In this document: piece after piece, positions 1 to 10,000 of the stretch | Numbering within the stretch: the stretch's first letter is position 1 | Layout of the letters: each line of letters opens with the position of its first letter | NCBI GenBank assembly: GCA_046154695.1 | Contig: JBJXFI010000400.1 | Span: forward strand, 1 to 15,977 | DNA: 15,977 nt | Direction: 5' to 3' | Origin: DALYLB01 sp046154695 | Lineage (GTDB): Bacteria > Acidobacteriota > Blastocatellia > RBC074 | Made by a program: the position numbers and the translations under genes | Notes under the pieces: model-generated | The model's input: the letters and a program-made list of their open reading frames with translations, nothing else | What the model was told of the DNA's origin: nothing | Database searches by the model: none

Positions 1-956
1 GATTGCGGGAGGACCTGCGCCTGCTCTGGCGTCACTTTCGGCAGGGGCCCGGAAGCGACGAGGTTTTCGAGGAGGCATGGCGGAGCGCAATCGAGCCGGG
101 ACCGGCCCGGAAGCCCGGGGGAATCGATATGGCGCATCGACAGGATGAGCCCGGCCCCGAGTATCAGCCGGAACCGGCCCCTTTCGCGTCCGCGCCCGAG
201 CCGCCGGCCCCCGCCGCGCAGGCGGCCGAGGCGTCGATCCTGCCGGTGCAGCCGGCCGCCTCCTCTGGAGAAGAGCGGCGCGGCCGCGTCACGGGCTACC
301 TGCCGATATCGCGGGAGATGATGACGCACGGCTGGCGGGCCCTACGCCGCCCGCTTCGAGATGGAGCTTTCGATGTGTTGGACGTGCCGGCGACGGTGGA
401 GCGAGCCGTCCGGCTGGGTTTCTTTCTCGATGCCGTCTATCGCCGCCGGGAGACGAATCATGCGCATCTCGTCCTGCTCGTGGATCAGGGCGGTTCAATG
501 GTTCCGTTCCATCGCTTCGCGCGCGATCTGGCCGAGACGGCGCTGGCCGAACAGGAGCATCGCCTGCGCAAGGCCGAGGTCTATTACTTTCACAACTATT
601 TCGCCGGGAGCCTGCATCGTGATCCATATCTGACGGAGGAGGTCGGCCGCGACGCCGCCCTCGAAGAGACAGATGCCGAGACCAGCGTCCTGATCGTCAG
701 CGACGCCGGCGCGGCGCGCGGCCATCGGCGCCGCGATCGCATACGCGCGACGGCGGCGATGCTCCACGAACTCAGGTCGCGCACGAACCTGATCGCCTGG
801 CTCAACCCGATGCCCCGCGCGCGTTGGGCGGCATCCTCGGCCGAGGTCATCGAGCATCTGGCCCCGCAATTTATGTTTCAGATGGATCCCGATGGATTCA
901 GCGCCGCAATCGATGTCGCGCGCGGCCTCGCCGCGCCGCCTGCCGATTCACAATGA
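1..956 (+). CDS. vWA-domain protein of a MoxR/vWA conflict module (5' partial)
   Basis: The open frame runs in from the left edge. The first in-frame start-like codon (TTG at 3) has no visible ribosome site, so the true start is probably upstream. Numbering from that codon, residues 1-30 look like the end of a helical N-terminal domain. Residues about 43-95 are a Pro/Ala/Glu-rich linker. Residues about 97-310 form a vWA-like domain with a modified MIDAS motif DQGGSM (D161, S165) in place of DxSxS, and a second acidic segment SDAGAARG (D234). The blocks YYFHNYF and AWLNPMPRARW are ones I recall from vWA proteins encoded beside MoxR ATPases and FGE-like proteins, notably in cyanobacteria. Its stop overlaps the next start (ATGA), so the two are probably translated together. 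Inferred role: metal-dependent adaptor between a MoxR AAA+ ATPase (expected upstream, unseen) and the FGE-like partner. The family call is fairly sure; the defence role is inference. Confidence 0.8.
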   Translation, partial: LREDLRLLWRHFRQGPGSDEVFEEAWRSAIEPGPARKPGGIDMAHRQDEPGPEYQPEPAPFASAPEPPAPAAQAAEASILPVQPAASSGEERRGRVTGYLPISREMMTHGWRALRRPLRDGAFDVLDVPATVERAVRLGFFLDAVYRRRETNHAHLVLLVDQGGSMVPFHRFARDLAETALAEQEHRLRKAEVYYFHNYFAGSLHRDPYLTEEVGRDAALEETDAETSVLIVSDAGAARGHRRRDRIRATAAMLHELRSRTNLIAWLNPMPRARWAASSAEVIEHLAPQFMFQMDPDGFSAAIDVARGLAAPPADSQ

Positions 957-2527
957 ACGAAGAGATCTCACAATCCGGCCGCCAGGCGGTGGAACGATTC
1001 CTGCGGCGATTTTCCTCGTCGGCGGGCGCCTATCGCTCGCTCGCCTGCCACGCCGCGCTCCCGTTCGTGCTCACGCCGGAGCTGCTCAATTACCTGCGCT
1101 GCGAATTCCTGGCCGATCATACGAATTGGGTCGCTGAGGCCGACCTGCTGCTTTCGGATCTGTGCGAAGAGATCGGCTATGAACAATTCGCGATGAAACT
1201 GGACGTTCGCGCCTGGCTGCTGGCCGAAATGAAGCGAGACGAACGTCTCGGCCCGGCCCGCATGGAACAGGTCGCCCGGCGATTGCTCGCCTGGGTCGGC
1301 CACACGCAGCGAAACAATTCGCGCTTTCGCCCCCACGAGATGCAGGCCCAGCGCTGGGGCGCAATGGTCTACCTGAAGGAACGCCGCGAAGAGGCCGTCC
1401 GCGAGATGGCCGCCGCGCTCAAGGCATCGCATGGCATCGAGGGGCGCGCCGTCGCCGGCGAAGACCTCGTTCGCGGAGAACGGCTCCGCGTCTCGGAGAT
1501 CATTCAGAACCTGGCGGCTCAGCTCGAAGAGTACCCGGAACTGGTCGAATATGCCGAAGAGACCACTCGCATTCTGAATCGCGGAAAACGCGCCGCCACA
1601 GCCGCCGCGACCTTCTCGAAATCGATCGCCGTCGCGGGCGTCGAATTGCCTGCCTTATCTCCGCCTCCGACCCCGTCGCTTCCCCTCGTCCCCTTCGAAT
1701 TTCAAACCGTCACCCTCGACAAACGCGGCAAAGAGATCGCGCGCCGAGACCTCACCGCCCGCCAGTTCATCGAGGAACTCGCCCCCGGCGTCTCCCTCGA
1801 AATGGTCGAGATCCCCGGCGGGACGTTCAAGATGGGCTCGCCGGAGAGTGAAGAGGGACATTGGAAGCGTGAAGCGCCGCATCACGAGGTCGCCGTCCCG
1901 CCCTTCTTCATCGGCAAGTTCACGATCACCCAGGCGCAGTGGCGCGTCGTCGCCGGCTGGGAGAAGGTTGAGATCGATCTGAAGCCGGAGCCATCGCATT
2001 TCAAAGGGGATGATCGCCCCGTCGAGAACGTGAGTTGGTTCGATGTAATAGAATTTTGTGCGCGACTCTCAAAGAAGACAGAACGGCAATATCGATTGCC
2101 CAGCGAGGCGGAATGGGAGTATGCCTGCCGCGCCGGAACGACGACGCCGTTTGCATTCGGTGAAACGATCACGCCGGAGATTGTGAATTACGATGGGAAC
2201 TATCCCTACGCGAAAGCGAAGAAAGGGAAGGATCGCAATGAAACGATTCCGGTCGGAAGTCTCGGCGTGGCCAACGCCCTCGGATTGTACGATATGCACG
2301 GAAATGTGTTGGAATGGTGCGAGGATGCATTCGTTGACACCTATGAAGGGGTGTCAATCGATGGCTCAGCAAGGTTGAGTGAGGGGGACTCAAGTCGTGT
2401 GCTGCGCGGCGGGTCGTACGTCAGTAGTGCGGTTTACTGCCGCGCGGCCTTCCGCGACTGGAATGTTGCGCGCTTCCATAATCGCTACGTTGGTGCGCGG
2501 GTCGTGGTTTCGGCGAGGACTTTGTAG
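953..2527 (+). CDS. Helical domain plus FGE-sulfatase-like (C-type lectin fold) protein, candidate DGR target
   Basis: A protein of 524 aa. The ATG at 953 is chosen because it overlaps the upstream stop (ATGA); the frame is open further upstream, but only inside the vWA gene. Residues 1 to about 250 are helical, with a block (YHAALPFVLTPELL, then ADLLLSDLCEEIG) that I recall from FGE-like partners of MoxR/vWA genes. A Pro-rich linker lies near 265-275. Residues about 280-524 form an FGE-sulfatase domain: EMVEIPGGTFKMGSPESEEG, RLPSEAEWEYACRAGTTTPF, GLYDMHGNVLEWCED, VLRGGSY and the C-terminal GARVVVS. Formylglycine-generating enzymes have a cysteine pair near GGSYxC...YC. Here the first is Ser491 and only Cys496 remains, so catalysis is unlikely and ligand or antigen recognition is more plausible. 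The last 40 residues have the layout of DGR variable regions, and a template-like copy lies downstream. Alternative: an ordinary, non-diversifying FGE-like protein. Confidence 0.85.
   Translation: MNEEISQSGRQAVERFLRRFSSSAGAYRSLACHAALPFVLTPELLNYLRCEFLADHTNWVAEADLLLSDLCEEIGYEQFAMKLDVRAWLLAEMKRDERLGPARMEQVARRLLAWVGHTQRNNSRFRPHEMQAQRWGAMVYLKERREEAVREMAAALKASHGIEGRAVAGEDLVRGERLRVSEIIQNLAAQLEEYPELVEYAEETTRILNRGKRAATAAATFSKSIAVAGVELPALSPPPTPSLPLVPFEFQTVTLDKRGKEIARRDLTARQFIEELAPGVSLEMVEIPGGTFKMGSPESEEGHWKREAPHHEVAVPPFFIGKFTITQAQWRVVAGWEKVEIDLKPEPSHFKGDDRPVENVSWFDVIEFCARLSKKTERQYRLPSEAEWEYACRAGTTTPFAFGETITPEIVNYDGNYPYAKAKKGKDRNETIPVGSLGVANALGLYDMHGNVLEWCEDAFVDTYEGVSIDGSARLSEGDSSRVLRGGSYVSSAVYCRAAFRDWNVARFHNRYVGARVVVSARTL
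2398..2505 (+). other. Candidate DGR variable region (VR) at the 3' end of the FGE-like gene
   Basis: Codons for about residues 483-518 cover VLRGGSYVSSAVYCRAAFR and the following hypervariable-looking stretch up to GARVV. The first 36 nt (2398-2433) match 2704-2739 at 32 positions. The four mismatches (2414 T, 2420 G, 2424 G, 2427 G) are all A in the other copy, changing Thr/Ile/Asn/Asn to Ser/Val/Ser/Ser. Several later codons here (GAC, AAT, GTT, TTC, CAT, TAC) could derive from AAY or ATY template codons by A changes only, but no template for that part is present. The right boundary is a guess from the usual layout of FGE-type VRs. Confidence 0.55.
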
Positions 2528-2569
2528 CCCTCGAGCCCTCTTGCCCTTTTGCCCTGCGAGCGAAGCGAG

Positions 2570-2586
2570 CATGAAAATTTTTCATG
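2570..2586. repeat. Perfect 17-bp palindrome 43 bp after the FGE-like stop
   Basis: CATGAAAA and TTTTCATG flank a single T, a perfect 8-bp inverted repeat just past the candidate variable region. It lacks a GC-rich stem and T-tail, so it is a poor Rho-independent terminator. DGR targets often carry a hairpin or cruciform just downstream of the VR, but those known are GC-stemmed with a small loop, so this role is only a possibility. It could equally be a protein-binding palindrome. Confidence 0.4.
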
Positions 2587-2703
2587 GTATGTACTTTCAA
2601 AAAAGGGCTGCGATAGAATATGGAGCGAATCGAGGCGATTCAATAATGAGATTAACGGGATTTCGTCGTTCTCCCTGAGGCGGCGAAAGCGGGGTGCGTC
2701 ACT

Positions 2704-2739
2704 TGTGCTGCGCGGCGGGACGTACATCAATAATGCGGT
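2704..2739 (+). repeat. Truncated template-repeat-like (TR) copy of the VR
   Basis: These 36 nt repeat 2398-2433 at an exact 306-bp offset, with four substitutions. Every one is an adenine here (2720, 2726, 2730, 2733) and T or G in the gene. The frame reads VLRGGTYINNAV, with the tandem AAT codons typical of DGR templates. Homology stops at 2740, followed within a few bases by a perfect hairpin and other repeats; the upstream flank is not clearly related to the gene. No Avd or reverse transcriptase gene is nearby. It may be the left end of a destroyed TR, or a fragment of a second, less mutated VR. Confidence 0.5.
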
Positions 2740-2745
2740 GACATT

Positions 2746-2770
2746 CTCTTCGCCGCTACGCGGCGAAGAG
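2746..2770. repeat. Perfect 11-bp hairpin directly after the TR-like copy
   Basis: The arms 2746-2756 (CTCTTCGCCGC) and 2760-2770 (GCGGCGAAGAG) pair perfectly around the loop TAC. It begins six bases after homology to the FGE-like gene ends and abuts the first 67-bp repeat. It resembles other short-loop palindromes in this gap (GCCCGT-TTC-ACGGGC at 2887-2901; the CCCGC/GCGGG ends of the 67-bp repeats), which suggests REP-type elements. Confidence 0.5.
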
Positions 2771-2836
2771 GGGTCCCCCGGGCTCCGCCTTCGGCTCCAC
2801 TCGGGGCTATATGCTGCCGCCCGCATCGCGGGTTGA
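2770..2836. repeat. 67-bp GC-rich interspersed repeat, copy 1
   Basis: A GC-rich unit matching the copy at 2919-2984 with five substitutions and one single-base indel. Shared landmarks are the run of C then GGG near the left end, CTCCGCCTTCGGCTCCAC or its near variant, GGGGCTATATG in the middle, and a terminal CCCGC-NTC-GCGGG hairpin followed by TTGA. No frame across it gives a recognisable protein. It behaves like a REP or short non-autonomous repeat. Confidence 0.7.
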
Positions 2837-2845
2837 CGGGAGCGC

Positions 2846-2866
2846 AAATGATCGTTTGCGCAACGA
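2846..2866. repeat. Two overlapping, mutually exclusive hairpins between the repeat copies
   Basis: TGATCGTT and AACGATCA pair around TGCGC (about 2849-2869). GCGCAAA and TTTGCGC pair around TGATCG (about 2842-2861). They share bases and cannot form together. Function unknown; it may be part of the repeat cluster. Confidence 0.35.
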
Positions 2867-2918
2867 TCAATCGCGCGAGGGCTGTCGCCCGTTTCACGGG
2901 CTCGGGAGGCATTGGGAC

Positions 2919-2984
2919 GGGGCCCCCGGGTTCCGCCTTCGGCTCCACCCGGGGCTATATGCCGCCACCCGCTTCGCGGGTTGA
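2919..2984. repeat. 67-bp-type GC-rich interspersed repeat, copy 2 (66 bp)
   Basis: Second copy of the element at 2770-2836, in the same orientation, ending in the hairpin ACCCGC-TTC-GCGGGT and then TGA. Same-orientation copies about 150 bp apart could recombine or stack by repeated insertion. No gene is visible in it. Confidence 0.7.
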
Positions 2985-3103
2985 GTTGCGTGGATTTCAA
3001 TCCGCCCGTTGAAGGGCTTTTCGAGATTGCCCCGTTCTCGCTTTGCCATCGCCATAGCCGTTTGCAAATGTGTGCGTCCTGGCGCCCACCGCCTGAAAGA
3101 TGG

Positions 3104-3183
3104 AGTACAGGGAGGGTTAGCGACCTGGGCTTTGATAAAGAGGCTGTTTGATTGAGACGCACGTCGCTCACGCTCCCTGTACT
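3104..3183. repeat. 80-bp element with 21-bp imperfect terminal inverted repeats
   Basis: The left arm 3104-3124 and the reverse complement of the right arm 3163-3183 agree at 19 of 21 positions; the outer 11 bp (AGTACAGGGAG) are perfect. The 38-bp centre contains a CTTTGATAAAG palindrome and no coding potential. This layout fits a REP/BIME or mini-MITE unit. No direct target duplication is obvious at the flanks. Confidence 0.6.
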
Positions 3184-3390
3184 GCATGCGAGGTCGCACG
3201 CAATTGCAACTCGCTATAATACCCGCATCGAAGCCTGTCAGGGAATCGTCTCCGGGCGAAACCTCTCTCCGCGCGGATTGGAGATTCGCTTTCTGCTCGG
3301 GCAATCATCTGCGAAGCTGCACGAAGAGGCACGAATGTGAGATCGTTCATTTGCCGCTCTCTTTCTTCTCTGGAGAAATGTCTGGCAATA

Positions 3391-3421
3391 TTACGCCGAG
3401 GGCTCCTCATCGCGGTATAAT
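3391..3421 (+). promoter_or_regulatory. Putative promoter of the first toxin-antitoxin pair
   Basis: TATAAT at 3416-3421 is a perfect -10 box, 42 bp before the antitoxin ATG. The best -35 candidate (TTACGC, 3391-3396) is weak and its 19-bp spacing is long, so the -35 part is uncertain. Confidence 0.35.
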
Positions 3422-3463
3422 CGCCGCGCTGCATCGACAACTTTTGTAGAGAAGGAACTGACC

Positions 3464-3706
3464 ATGGACACGTACGCATATCATCAGTTGATCACCGAAG
3501 GAATCAAAGGGCTGCCGGCCGAGTTATTGCGCGAAGTTGCGGATTTCGTCTATCTGTTGCGCAAACGCCTTCAGGATCCGGAGTCATTTGCCGAAGAGCA
3601 GCGTAATTTTCTACTCGCGGCGCAGTTGACTCAACTCGGGCGCGACGAACAACGCCATCTTGAGGAGGAGTTTGCTGAATATGAGCAACGCTTCCCTCGC
3701 CAGTGA
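3464..3706 (+). CDS. Small DUF2281-like antitoxin
   Basis: An 80-aa acidic protein. The ATG at 3464 is preceded by the ribosome site GAAGGA at 3451-3456. Residues about 9-35 (LITEGIKGLPAELLREVADFVYLLRKR) resemble the LP-x-E-x-x-x-E-V-x-x-F-V-x-x-L-R-x-R core of DUF2281-type antitoxins. The C-terminal half is charged and probably wraps its toxin. It overlaps the downstream PIN gene by 26 bp, the usual antitoxin-first order. Expected role: neutralise the PIN ribonuclease and perhaps repress its own promoter. The family call rests on the short core motif and the partner; no classical DNA-binding fold is evident. Confidence 0.75.
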   Translation: MDTYAYHQLITEGIKGLPAELLREVADFVYLLRKRLQDPESFAEEQRNFLLAAQLTQLGRDEQRHLEEEFAEYEQRFPRQ

Positions 3707-4088
3707 ATATGTGACTGATACGATGGGGTTGGTCCTGCGTCTCGAACATCGGCAAATGGCTGCGGAAGCGCGCGCGATTTTCGCCGCGGCGGATGCCGGG
3801 CAAACCATCGTTCATATTCCGGCGATGGTTTTTGCTGAAATCCTTTACCTTTCTGAAAAAGGGCGCATCGGTGTTTCGATGGCGGATGTTGATCGACATC
3901 TGCATACCTTCCCGAATTATCGCGAGTGCTCAATGAATTACGCTGTGATCGAAACCGCCGCTGAAATCACAGATATTCATGAGCTTCACGATCGCCTGAT
4001 CGGTGCTACCGCGCGTTGGTTGAAAGTTGCCTTGATTACGAACGATCCCGTGATTCAACGATCGGCGTTTGTTGCAACGATCTGGTAA
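3681..4088 (+). CDS. vapC: PIN-domain toxin ribonuclease (VapC-like)
   Basis: A 135-aa PIN-domain protein. The ATG at 3681 is favoured because GAGGAG lies about ten bases upstream; an in-frame TTG at 3660 is less likely. The four acidic residues expected of a Mg-dependent PIN nuclease are visible: D13 (YVTDT), E53 (VFAEILYL), D104 (ELHDRLI) and D122 (ITNDPVI). VapC toxins cut tRNA or rRNA, and this one should be held inactive by the upstream antitoxin. The C-terminus has a normal PIN length. It is convergent with the glucosidase gene, with 33 bp between their stop codons and no clear terminator. The actual RNA target cannot be read from sequence. Confidence 0.85.
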   Translation: MSNASLASEYVTDTMGLVLRLEHRQMAAEARAIFAAADAGQTIVHIPAMVFAEILYLSEKGRIGVSMADVDRHLHTFPNYRECSMNYAVIETAAEITDIHELHDRLIGATARWLKVALITNDPVIQRSAFVATIW

Positions 4089-4121
4089 CGCAAGCTTCGA
4101 TTGATTACCGGCCACTTTCAT

Positions 4122-6863
<2,742 letters not shown>

Positions 6864-6959
6864 CCGCCGTCGGGAAAATCCTTACGGCGCGGATGCAATA
6901 CGAGATCCGTTCCCCCTCTCTCCAACTCATGAGGAAAAAATCATGATCGGAAAGATCAA

Positions 6960-6991
6960 TTGTACGTTTCTTGAGCGGAATGAGCTATAAT
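6960..6991 (+). promoter_or_regulatory. Possible kinase-gene promoter in the divergent gap
   Basis: A perfect TATAAT at 6986-6991 lies 98 bp upstream of the kinase ATG. TTGTAC (6960-6965) is 20 bp upstream of it, longer than ideal. A small inverted repeat TGATC-GGAAA-GATCA at 6944-6958 sits just before it and could be an operator. The rest of the 226-bp gap between the two divergent genes shows nothing else. Confidence 0.3.
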
Positions 6992-7089
6992 CTCCGAGCC
7001 CCACCACGTCCCTCACTCATTTATCTGTCAATTCGACCCCCCTTATCCTGCGATCGTGCAGCGGAATTTTGTCTGAATGAGTTCCGTGA

Positions 7090-10000
7090 ATGAAGAAGAT
7101 CGATGAAGCAACAGGGCTGACTGAATACGCCACCAGGCTCGAATCCTCCAGCGAGTCGCAATCCGGGAATGAATCGGAGATAGAGTACCTCTATCTGACA
7201 CCGATCGATACGGGATCGGGCGAAGGCGGGGGGATCTCCGAGGGAGAGACCGGTGTGTCCGTTCAGCCGGCGGGGGGCGGGCGCCTCGCCGCGTCAACCG
7301 GTGTCAAGACGGCCCCGGCGCGCCGGCCTGCCGTATCTTCGCCGCCAGTCGCGGCCTCGCCGGCATCCACCTTTACAATCGGGCATTACGAGGTCGACCG
7401 GGCCATTGGCCGAGGCGGGATGGGAGATGTCTATCTGGCCAGGGACACGCGGCTCGGCCGGCCGGTGGCGGTGAAGCTGCTGCGCGCGGATTACAAGCCG
7501 ACCGAACTGCGGGTGCGCCGGTTTCATCAGGAAGCGCGCGCGGTCTGTGCGCTCAATCATCCGAATATCGTGACGATTTATGAGGTCGGAGAATCGAACG
7601 GAGCGCCGTTCATCGTCTCGGAATTCATCGAGGGATTGACGCTGCGGCGGTTGATACCGCCCCACGGGATGAAGGTTCATCTGGCGCTGGACATCGCGAT
7701 CCAGATCACGAGCGCGCTCTCGGCCGCGCATCAGGCGGGCATCGTGCATCGCGACATCAAACCGGAGAACGTCATGGTCCGGGGCGATGGCTATGTCAAG
7801 GTGCTGGATTTCGGTCTGGCCAAGTTGTCGGACGCGCTGGAAGGGCGAGCGGATCGAAGCCACTCGCCGACCGGCTCAGCGCCCGGCACGGTGCTGGGAA
7901 CGATCAGTTATATGAGCCCGGAGCAGGCCCGCGGCCTCGATGTGGACGGGCGCACGGACATCTTCAGCCTGGGGATCGTTCTTTATGAAATGATCACCGG
8001 GCGCAAGCCCTTTACGGGCCCGGCCACGAACGACGTGCTGGCGGCCATTCTGAACAAAGAGCCCGCTCGCGCGTCCGGGCACGTCCCGGATCTTCCCGAA
8101 GAGGTTCAGTGGATCATCGACAACGCGATCTGCAAGAACCTCGATGCGCGGTATCCCACGATCAATGAGATGATGCGGGACCTGCGCGAGGTGAAGGATG
8201 AGCTCGCGATGCGCTCCCGGCAGGAACGAAAATCCCTGGTGAAGGAGCTCGGGTGGCCGGAAATGGCCCGGACGGGAAAACCTTCGGGACGCGCTCTCGT
8301 CTCGGTCGGTCCCGTGTCGGCGCCATTGGTGCGGCCCCCGTTGCGGGGCGAAATACTCGATCTTTCGCGCGAGACCGTCAGCCTGCAGGAGAGGGCGATC
8401 GAGTCGTTCTCACGCTCGTCAAAGGACGTCACGCCGCAACAGGAGGAGCGGGAGAGTCGAAAGCGGACCGGATATCGGCTGCCCGTCACGATCGCGATCG
8501 GCGCGATCGGCGCAATCGGATTGATGCTCGCGGGCCTGCTTGCCGCGGTCGCGGTCTATCGTTTCTACGCAAGCGCGGGCCCGCTCACTTTCGGGAAGAT
8601 CACGCTCAGCAGGATCACCAGCTCGGGCCGGGCCGGGCCGGCCGCGATCTCGCCGGACGGGAGATACCTCGCCTATGTCCAGACGGAAATCGGCGGCCGC
8701 GAAGGCGTGTGGCTGCGACAGATCAACACCGCAACCGCCGTGCAGATCCTTCCGCCGGCCGAGGCCGCGTATCATCATCTCAAGTTCTCTCGCGACGGCA
8801 ACTTCCTCTATTTCGTGATGAATGATCGGACCGCGCCGGCGCGGGCGGCGCTCTATCAGATGCCGACCCTCGGCGGCGCATCGCGAAATCTGTTTGCGAT
8901 GCCCGGCGGGAAGTTCGAACTCTCTCCGGATGGGAAGCGACTGGCCTATTTTCGAAGTTCCGAGAACGGCGAGATCGGATTGATGATCGCGGAGATCGGG
9001 ACCTGGCGGGAGGTGAAGCTGGCTTCCCGCCGGTCGCCCGGTGAATTTTCGCCCGGCGCGCTGGCCTGGTCCACGGACGGGGAACGAATTGCCTGCGGCG
9101 TGATGAATACGGACTCGCAGGGAAACCGGTATCAGAGCCTGATCGCGATCGGCGTGAGAGACGGGCGGGAACAGGCGCTCAGCCCGGACAGGTGGCAATC
9201 GATCGGCGGGCTTGCGTGGATGCCGAATGACCAGGGCGTCGTCATGGCCGCCGCCGCTCCCGATGTCGGCGCCGAGCAGATCTACTTTGTCGATCCCAGG
9301 GGCATGGCGCATCGCGTGACGAACGATCTCAACCGGTATGTGGGGCTGAGCCTGACCGCGGACGGCAGGGCGATTGCGGCGGTTCAGAGCGAGGACCCGC
9401 TTCATGTATGGGTGGCGCCGTCGAACGACCTCGCGCACGCGCGCGCCCTGACGCGGGGCGCCGGCCGCTACTCCGCCGCCTCCTGGACGCCGGATGGAGG
9501 GATACTGACCGATTCCGATGTGAGCGGCGCCCGGGAGATATGGAAGCTGGATGTGAATGGCGGCCGGCCGGTGCAAGTGACCGCGAAAGATCGAAAGAAC
9601 ATGGCCCCGCTGATGACGCCCGACAATCGCTTTCTGATCGTCCAGTCGGCGCGAAACGGAAGAATCAACCTGTGGCGAACCGATCCCGGCGAGAGCGCCC
9701 CCGTACAGTTGACCAACGGGGAGGCCGATGAAGGGCCCCAACTCTCGCCCGATGGGCGGTGGGTCTTTTATTCAAGCAGGAACGCGGGGCAGTGGACCAT
9801 CTGGAAAGTGGCGGTCGAAGGCGGCCCTCCCGTGCAGGTCGTCGAGGCCGCGCAGGCCGATTCGCCGGCCGTCTCGCCGGATGGTCGATGGCTGGCCTAT
9901 CGCAGCACCGATCCTGATTCGAAGCAGTCGCGCATGGTCGTCATGCCTGTTGAGGGCGGCGCGCCCGTCAGAGCTTTCGACCTGCCGCAAACCGTCAGCG

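Larger units (their letters stand above)
2528..3463. other. 936-bp non-coding, repeat-rich gap
   Basis: There is no convincing gene here. Open frames on both strands run through the palindromic repeats, lack ribosome sites and resemble no known protein. In order it holds the 17-bp palindrome, the TR-like fragment, the 11-bp hairpin, two copies of a 67-bp repeat with hairpins between them, the 80-bp inverted-repeat element, a TATAAT box at 3215-3220, a tandem pair of 10-mers with a CACGAA core (3319-3338), and the promoter region of the next toxin-antitoxin pair. Confidence 0.7.

Noticed and set aside
2570..2586. Palindrome as a Rho-independent terminator of the FGE-like gene
   Set aside because: AT-rich stem, one-base loop and no T-tail after it.
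2837..2918. Possible continuation of the template repeat after the first 67-bp repeat
   Set aside because: I tried to align it with the rest of the variable region; matches were short, needed gaps, and mismatches were not A-specific.
2485..3304. Minus-strand open frames of 228 and 136 aa in the repeat-rich gap
   Set aside because: Their sequence is the translation of the GC-rich repeats (the same peptide recurs in both copies), so they are repeat artefacts, not a reverse transcriptase or Avd.
8419..9741. 440-aa minus-strand open frame inside the kinase gene
   Set aside because: Codon-bias shadow of the propeller region; no recognisable protein features and no ribosome site considered.
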